Below are positions 57,159-64,000 of a stretch of 64,000 bases of DNA, piece by piece. Origin of the DNA: Hypericum androsaemum (taxonomy: Eukaryota > Streptophyta > Magnoliopsida > Malpighiales > Hypericaceae); contig OZ023182.1 of the NCBI GenBank assembly GCA_963995505.1, forward strand, positions 8,672,707 to 8,736,706, in the 5' to 3' direction. Numbering within the stretch: position 1 is the stretch's first letter; each line of letters starts with the position of its first letter. Below the pieces are notes generated by a model. It saw only the letters and a list, made by a program, of their open reading frames with translations. It was not told where the DNA came from and ran no database searches. A program made the position numbers and the translations under genes.

Positions 57159-60100
57159 TCAAAATGCGTATCTGTAGATGGCATCCGCAACACCATCTTC
57201 ATCGTTGCTGGGAGCAATTACATCAGCTACAGCTTTTGTCTTCTCTGCCCCATTGCTGAGGGCAATGCCTAGAGAAGCCAACTCGAGCATTTCAATGTCG
57301 TTCTCCCCATCACCAAGAGCCATAATCTGAATATAATTATGGTTCAACCAGTGAGTTGTAATCATTAAGAAGCCATATCTTTTGAACAAACAATTGATGA
57401 AGGGCCACTAAATCAATTATATTCGGCCTTACCTCCACTGGAGTGGCACCTAAATGGTCAAGCAACATTTTCACACCACGACCTTTCGAAGTTCCAAGAG
57501 GGACTATTTCAAGCATGTCTGGAACAGCTTGGACAACGTTGGCGCGTTCTCCTGCTGCTTGCGACCAGTATGGTCGCAGTGCAGTAGCAACATTCTCAGC
57601 AGTATCGTAATATAGCAGCTTCTGAGAATCCAAAACCAGAAGCAATGAGGTTCTAAAAGCCACAGCCAAAATGAAGACTAGTTGAAGTCTCGGGAATGAT
57701 GTGAAATTGTGCATGTACAAATACCTGTATGTCTGCAGCAGCCAAAAGATGTTCGATTGATGGCATGATCTCTGCCTGCAAAATTATTTCTCTTAGTCAC
57801 TAACATAAGAGTAAGTTGCACAAGCACTATTGATAAAAATAGCAACAGTGACATGAACATGTACCTTTGGCTCATGATAAATAGTATGCAGGGAGTCAAC
57901 TAGAGGGTGATCGAAGAGCGTTAAGCATCGTCCTTCACAGAATGCAATAAGAGGAACCTTGTGTTCCAAGGAGTACTCGCATGCCTGCAAAATGTTATCC
58001 GCAGATCAAGCCAAAAGTGATGATGTAACGTGGAGGATTGATTTCTATACCTCTCAGCTCATCGAAAGATAGTAAAAAACCAAACTACCTAGACCATCAA
58101 ACCCTGGATTTCGGATACTTATTTTTTTTTCTCATGGCACCACAGATAACTTGCAAGCGGTAGACCAATTCATAGTTAATGGACACTTTGCAGTAAAACC
58201 CACTTAAAGTACAGGCCCAGGAACTGCTCCAAATGGCAATTTTAATTGATGCAGATTAATGTTTCCCAAAATCCTGAATGGCATCAAAGAGCGCATCCAC
58301 CCTTTGCAAAATCAATGAGCATTATCCCCGGCAGATTTTCCAGCAAACAGTCCGTTGGGCTTCCGATTTAAAACTTGTTCATCATAGACATTCATCGAAA
58401 CCAAAACCACTATGTATTATAGTTTAGCTACTGAACCATTACCTCTCTGCAGATTTTTGGATCTAGATTGCTTCTGAAAATCTCTCGACCTTGTCTACCA
58501 TATACAAGCAATCCCTGAACCAAGTGAGAGTTCCAAATCACAACCAGTTCTACAGCAGGATCATAAATAGCCAAAGTCACTGTATGAGCCACAACAAAGC
58601 TTTCGAGTATAACTTATACGTAAGTCTTGCCCCACGATATCCTTCCATTTGCATGGTTAGAATGGGGCTGAACAAGTTTGCTCAATACCCTGATTTCATC
58701 TTTACAATGTTGAATCTTTTAAGAAGCAATGTCCAAAAGATGCTGTTATGCTAAATCTACATTTTTATCAGATACGAGCTCAATTTTCTGATCTGGGACT
58801 AAAATCACTCTATCATCAGATTCTGCAAAAGAATAAATCTATTCAAATCCACATGAAGAGAAACCATCAGTCTGCCTTCATCCACTGCAACAACAGACTC
58901 ACTAAGAATCACATATTTAATCTCCATACGCTCCAGGTAGGGAAAGGATATTCCTAGTTTTGCGATCAAGCCATTGGAACATGATCAATGGAGCGGATAT
59001 CCACAGTAGAGAGAGAGAGAGAGAGAGAGAAGGTTTTTACCGTACTCAGTGTAAATGTATTCAACCAGGCAAAGGAAAACTCAACAACAATAAATAAATC
59101 ATGCTTTATACAGCTTGGCAAAGACCTGACTCAACAAATGACAGAAAAAGAGGATGTGCATAAAGTATAAGGCCAATGAGACCTGTAAGAAGACCCCTGG
59201 AGAAAAGTCTGAAATTACACCATCTTTTCCAACTAAATCAACCGTCTTTAGAATGCTTATTGCAGCAGGACGAGCCTGTCCTAGTCAAATCAACAATTAT
59301 TATCAAATAAAAAGGCTTCAGTCACCAAACTATCATAAGAAGAAAAGGAGAAGAGCATTGAGAGCTTCAGAAAGACAGAAATTTTTGACTTTGAAATCTG
59401 AGAAATTGACCAAGAAGCTTAAACTTTAGGACACGGTACCCTACTACTTACTTTTCCAGTAGCTATAACCACCTTCACACCCCTTGACACGGCCTCTTTT
59501 AGTGCACTTGCATTAGCTGTGGAAATTTGACTCTTGCTGTTCAACAAAGTTCCTAGCAAGCACAAATCAATAAGAGAAGTTCTGTTAAGCATTGAGTACG
59601 ACATTTTAAAAAAGAAAAAGAAAAAGATAAAAAAATGCAAAACTCACCATCCATATCACAGAAGATATAGCTGAATTTTGGCTTATAGAACCTCAGGCTG
59701 CCTTCTTTTTTTCTGTCTTTGGACATCATGTGTGTAAGGTTATGTCAATGACAGTCTTGTCAAAATTAATCACACAAAGTACAGTATGAAATTGCTCTAA
59801 GTTGAAAAGGAACTAAATGCACCGCAGAAAAACTTCGAAGTGGCCAGTGAAAATTACCATCAGCTGGTTCAGCGTGAATAGTCGCATTTACATCATTATC
59901 TTGCGCGCTCTGAATAAGTCCTTTCCCTGTCCACCCAAGGCTCTTCAAAAGAAATTCCTCCTCCTTCTCCATTTCAGCTTCAGCCTCTTCGCTAACTTCA
60001 TGATCAAACCCTAGAAGATGCAATAACCCATGAACCTGCACAAACAGAAAGGAACTGAGGATACATATATGGATGGCCAAAACTGTTAGTCATGTGATAT

Positions 60101-61080
60101 TTTCTCCAACTAAGTAGCAAGAAAGATGATTCATCTGGGCACGGTGAAGTAGAAAAGAGATCGCACAAGCAAAGAACCACAAGACTAGAGACTAACCAGA
60201 AGGATCCGTATCTCATCGACGAGGGAATGCCCTCTCTCCGCAGCCTGCCTGGCTGCTGTCTCAACAGAGATCACTACATCACCCAACATAAGCTGCACAA
60301 CCAAGGATGAGAATTCAACCGGCATCAAATCTAGTATACTCCCTAAAGAAAAAGTTAAAAGAGGTACTTACAATTGGAATCTGAAGTCCGGGAACATGCT
60401 GAGACATGGAAAGAACATCAGTGGCACTGTCCTCGTCCCTCCATTCCTTGTTAAGCTCCCGAATGAAGCTGTCATTGCAAAGCATTATCGACAACTCGAC
60501 GGTCTCATACCCGCCAATGTCACTAACCGCAGTGTCCCTAGTCTTATACTGCGAATCCTTCAGACCCTCCAACGCCAACTTCATCGCCATTGGGGCATCA
60601 AGCCTAAGCAACTCGACGATACTCTACAATTGATCAAGACCCAACAAAGCAGGAAACTTCAACACACAAAAAGACACAAACTTTAATATAAATTGGGGCA
60701 TAAAATCACACGAACAGGTCAAATTTCTAAAAGGGTACCAAGATTTCGGGGTCATCGGGAAGCTCATCCTCGATGCAAATGCCGACACTGAGCTCAACCT
60801 CCTTGTTTCTCTTCCTCCGGGGAGCCACGCGCCTCACTTTCCGATACTCCCTCTCGTTCCCCGCGGGATTCTTGGCCACCAGCGGCCTCGGGAGCCGCCC
60901 CCCATTGTTGTGGAACAATAAAGGTTGGAACTTTGGGGCCAATGGGGAATAAGGCGCTGGGGATTGGGGAGGGAGGGGGGAGTGGAGAGGGGCGGCGGCG
61001 CACGTGAGTACACGCGCCATGGCTCGGGTGGTGGTGGGGTGGAAGTTGCGTAGGAGGAGGGGAGTGAGGCGGGGAAGCAT
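57159..61080 (-). CDS. YBEY: YbeY endoribonuclease fused to a HAD hydrolase (plastid)
   Basis: Plant YBEY is a plastid endoribonuclease needed for rRNA maturation; a Cof-type haloacid dehalogenase domain is fused to its C-terminus. Twelve minus-strand exons join to about 576 residues: 60739-61080, 60372-60623, 60197-60292, 59858-60035, 59648-59716, 59452-59552, 59183-59275, 58443-58514, 57865-57984, 57725-57775, 57433-57621, 57159-57326. The first 70 or so residues are an Arg/Pro/Ser-rich transit peptide. The YbeY domain has RDEDSATDVLSMSQH and the zinc site HGLLHLLGFDH. A linker of about 50 residues leads to HAD motif I (CDMDGTLLNSKSQ). Motif II is likely in VVIATGK, and motif IV is ALGDGENDIEML. 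The end is DGVADAIYRYAF. The domain order and length match At2g25870-type proteins. All junctions are GT-AG. The N-terminal exon is GC-rich compared with the rest. Confidence 0.95.
59007..59031. repeat. (GA)n microsatellite in a YBEY intron
   Basis: GA dinucleotide run in the intron between the 59183-59275 and 58443-58514 exons. Confidence 0.9.
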
Positions 61081-62384
61081 ATGGAATACGAGGAGGAAAA
61101 GGGCGTGTTTGGTTTGGTGGGGCGGATTTGATGACGACGGCGGGAGCGAGAGAGGAGGAATATGCCCTCGTTGGATATCTTAATTTTTTGTTTAAATTAC
61201 CCTTAAGTCCTTGGTGTTTGGTGAAATAGACGATGGAGTCTATATAGTTTTGCTACTGATTTTATTGTCCCCGTAATTTGGTTTTATTATATTCTCGGGT
61301 CCTGCTGATGTCATCGATAAATTTTTTTTATTTTTTATTTGAAATGACTGTTAAACCCTTGCTCTGGCCAACCAAAACCTCTAGTCATCTTCTCCGGTCA
61401 TTTTTTCGGCGCACACCAACTCCGGTCATCATCTCTGGCACCGTCCGATCATTTTTCCGGTTACCATAAAGAAATTGGTTGTTGAAAATCAAAGAAAACC
61501 GATTCCATAAAGAAATACCAAACCTAAAACATCTTCCTTCTTTCAACAACCACCCCAATTAGGTTAAAATGTCTCCACAACCTTCTCGCGTCTCCTTCTA
61601 TCTTCTCGCTTCTCCTCCTACGATTTCCCTTTTGTTGAACTTTATGGTTAGGGTTTGTAGATAGCCAGGGGGACGGTTATTTGCTATATTTTATAGGAAT
61701 TGAAATTTTTTGAGGAAATCTCTGATTTCGAGCGGGTTTGAATTGGCCGGTGCGAAGATAATGGTGGAAATCCCCATGTGTCACTACTGCTGATATCACC
61801 TTCGTCTTCGGCGTCACCGGCGTCCGTGAGGGCCTACCTACCTCGGCCCACCGTCATAGGTGAGGGTGCCTATCATGGTCGGCTTTATCGCTTCGGTTGT
61901 TTTAAAGATAAACTTGAAGCCTTGTTCAACTTCATCTTTGGCGTCGCTGACGTACATGAGGGCCTACCTCAGCCCGCCGTCGCATGTGAAGGTGTGTATC
62001 GAGGTCGCCTTTCTTACTAAGGGTGAGCATTTTATCCGATATCCGATGTCCGAATCCGAATCCAAAAAAAATTTCGGATTCGGATTCGGATAATTTCTTA
62101 TTCGGATTCGGATTCGGATTATCCGAACTAAAAAGTTCGGATTCGGATTTTAAAAAAATAGTTCGGATATCCGAAATATCCGAACTTTAGTTGGGCTGGG
62201 CTTTAGGCCTAGGGCCCAGGAGCATTGGCTGAGACTTTTTGTTCCACTTCTTTTCTTTTTTTACAAGTTCCATATTCCATTTCTATTTAGATCTGTAGTA
62301 AACCCTAGGAAAAATTAAAACCCGCTGCGACCCCAGAAATCTTTTAGCCTCTTCACTCTTCAGAGACTGATTCGGCGAATCGAC

Positions 62385-63083
62385 ATGGTACGTTCCTTCT
62401 CGAACTCGACTCCTTTCAATAACTCCTCCTCCTTCTCCTTTGTATGGAAGTTCCTTCTCGACCTCGACTCCTTTCAATAACTCCTCCTCCTTCTCCTTTG
62501 TATGGAAGTTCTTTCTCAGTTTGGTGGTGTGGTTAGAGGATTTGATCTGGTGATTTATTTGGCTTCTCTATTCAATTCTATTAATTTATTGGGTTTTTAT
62601 TGTTCTCTTTTAGTTTAGGTCTTGGGCTTCTCTATTTGATTTCTTGAGTATTTGGCTTTTAGTTTAGGAATGGAAATGGAAAATGTATTATAGCTTACTT
62701 TGGGGCTTTGGTGCTCCATCGTGTCAAAGTTAATTATAGCTTTAATTTTCTGGCTTTGGATTTTTATTGAGAAGTTTCGTTGCTTTGGGTTTTTATTGCT
62801 CTGGCTTTAGCTTTAATTTTTCTTAGTCAAAAGTAGCTACTGGCTTAGACTTGCAGGAGCATATGGCTTAATTTGGAAGATAAGTTTAGACTTGTTTAGT
62901 TTTGGAAGTTGATTTGGCTTAATTTGACAGTAACTTAATATGACAGTAACTTAATTTGGCTTACACATCCTGTATTGTTTGCAGGAGCATATGGATGTTG
63001 TGGAGGAGGACACCACCACTAATACTATCGATCCTCTAACAAATAGTTCTACTGCATCAACCACCATTTTGTTTTGTTGTTGA
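62385..63083 (+). pseudogene. Remnant 5' end of a hAT transposase gene
   Basis: A lone ATG (62385-62387) is followed by a donor (GTACGT). A plausible intron ends at TTTGCAG (62984), and the next exon (62985 onward) reads EHMDVVEEDTTTNTIDPLT and ends at a stop at 63081-63083. Acidic, Thr/Ser-rich N-termini with MDV-like starts are common before the BED zinc finger of plant hAT transposases, but nothing of the finger or catalytic core remains. This would explain the element as an internal-deletion derivative. The identification rests on context. Confidence 0.45.
62393..62508. repeat. Tandem 58-bp duplication inside the nested hAT
   Basis: Two copies (62393-62450 and 62451-62508) are nearly identical, with the unit beginning TTCCTTCTCGA and ending GTATGGAAG. 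They lie in the proposed first intron of the transposase remnant. Confidence 0.9.
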
Positions 63084-63626
63084 TTTGGATGAATTTTGGA
63101 GAATATTTAGTTTGAATGAAATTATGGATGACTTGTTGTTTAGAAAATCGGATAATTCGGATTATCCGTATCCGTATCCGAAAAAAGTTTGGATATTCGG
63201 ATTCAGATAATTCACTGTTCGGATTCGGATTCGGATAGTAAAATATCCAATTCGGATAGTTCGGATAGTATGGAATTCGGATAGTTCGGATTCGGATAAT
63301 CCGAATGCTCACCCTTATTTCTTACTATCGAGGTCGGCTTCTCGCTGTTAATACCGAAAAAGACAACCAAAGCTTCTGAGGCCTACTTAAATGGTTGTGA
63401 CTGGAACTAGCTCAAATTGAGCTTCTTGGAGGAGAAGGATGGAGAAATTTATTTATTTTTTGTTTTTTTAGGGTAGATAAGTTATCTATATGAAAAAATG
63501 ATTGATGACGTCAACGAAGGATCTGAGAGTATAATAAAGCCAAACTATGAGACAACAAAATCAGTAGTAAAACTACAAGGATCTCATCATCTATTTTATC
63601 AAACACCAGAGACTTATGAGTAATTT

Positions 63627-64000
63627 ATTCTAATTTTATTCTCAAACTTAGATTAGACGGTCCAGCGCTACCCGAATATCTAACAAACTCCAAATTTTAC
63701 TTAAGCATCTAAATCTGCATTAATTCCAGCAAAATACATATTTACATAGAGTTCCTACGCACTCAAAGACATATCGAATAACACCTGGCAAACCTCTCCT
63801 ATCATCAACAATACACACTAGGCTGGAATTCTAGATATTTTCAATTTAAAAGGGCACATGTAGGTGGATTTACTATTGTTAAAATTTGATTCGTGATTCA
63901 ATTCGATTCGTCAAAAATTGATTCGAATTCGTCCAGAGACATATTGAATACAGTTCAAGATATCTAAAATTCGTCGAACCGGTGTATTCGATTTGAGTCG
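63627..64000. other. AT-rich end of window
   Basis: No gene was seen. The last 120 bp are rich in GATTCGA-type phrases (63880-64000), which may be the edge of another repeat cut by the window. Confidence 0.4.

Larger units (their letters stand above)
62018..63317 (+). mobile_element. Non-autonomous hAT transposon (1.3 kb) nested in the long-TIR element
   Basis: Ends are TAAGGGTGAGCATT and AATGCTCACCCTTA, and the 8-bp duplication TTTCTTAC is perfect (62010-62017 and 63318-63325). Subterminal arrays of CGGATTCGGAT and its complement fill about 100 bp at the left and 170 bp at the right. The interior keeps what looks like the first exons of a hAT transposase gene and is otherwise deleted. It belongs to the same broad TIR family as the element at 19409-20313 but has a different subterminal repeat. 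Confidence 0.93.
61194..63626. mobile_element. Long-TIR DNA transposon, host of a nested hAT
   Basis: The left end (61194 to about 61325) and the reverse complement of the right end (about 63495-63626) match over roughly 130 bp with scattered differences. Shared phrases are AAATTAC, AAGTC, TGGTGTTTG, AAATAGA, TACTGATTTT, TTTATTATA and GTCATC. Long terminal inverted repeats suggest a Mutator-like element, but no target duplication could be fixed at the ends, so the class is open. The interior before the hAT (61360-62010) includes a diverged pair of ~80-bp repeats (about 61800-61880 and 61930-62005: GGCGTC, TGAGGGCCTACCT, CCGTC). No transposase is visible. Confidence 0.7.

Overview
The window is nuclear DNA from a flowering plant. 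It carries long multi-exon genes with GT-AG introns, an oleosin, plant profilin, plant-type Aurora kinase and plastid-targeted proteins, a nuclear copy of plastid psbC, and typical plant transposons. The genes look dicot-like, but the species cannot be named from sequence alone. All gene models below were assembled by eye from reading frames, splice sites and remembered protein families; no search was run.

Layout. 0-21.5 kb is a transposon graveyard: a decayed Copia pol (1-1330), pieces of a minus-strand Ty3/gypsy element split by a probable 2.7-kb solo LTR (3.0-7.7 kb), a broken CrRLK1L kinase (7.95-8.87 kb) joined directly to a plastid psbC fragment (8.87-9.7 kb), a nearly full-length L1-type LINE with RNase H (10.1-16.2 kb), a MITE with a 9-bp target duplication (17.2 kb), a Cassandra-type TRIM with 5S-rRNA-derived LTRs (18.5-19.1 kb) and a non-autonomous hAT element (19.4-20.3 kb).

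21.7-61.1 kb is gene-rich: a plastid sigma factor close to SIGC (+), a large glycine-rich membrane protein (+), GatC of the organellar tRNA amidotransferase (-), a CABIN1-like TPR histone-chaperone subunit (+), an oleosin (-), an alpha-Aurora kinase (+), a profilin (+) and the YbeY-HAD fusion protein (-). 61.2-63.6 kb is a long-TIR element into which a second hAT element has inserted.

How the genes relate. They are independently transcribed housekeeping genes. Three serve organelle gene expression: SIGC (plastid promoter choice), GatC (Gln-tRNA formation) and YBEY (plastid rRNA processing). CABIN1 and Aurora act on chromatin and mitosis, and profilin on actin. From memory, Arabidopsis keeps CABIN1-AUR1-GATC-glycine-rich protein in one chromosome-4 block and YBEY-AUR2-oleosin in one chromosome-2 block. 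Here both sets sit around a single Aurora gene, as expected of an ancestral arrangement before duplication. I found no CRISPR array and no convincing wholly new system. The most informative oddities are the twice-represented Cassandra insertion, the hAT element with a captured coding fragment, the nested hAT in a long-TIR element, a one-base frameshift in the glycine-rich gene, and two GC-AG introns in CABIN1.
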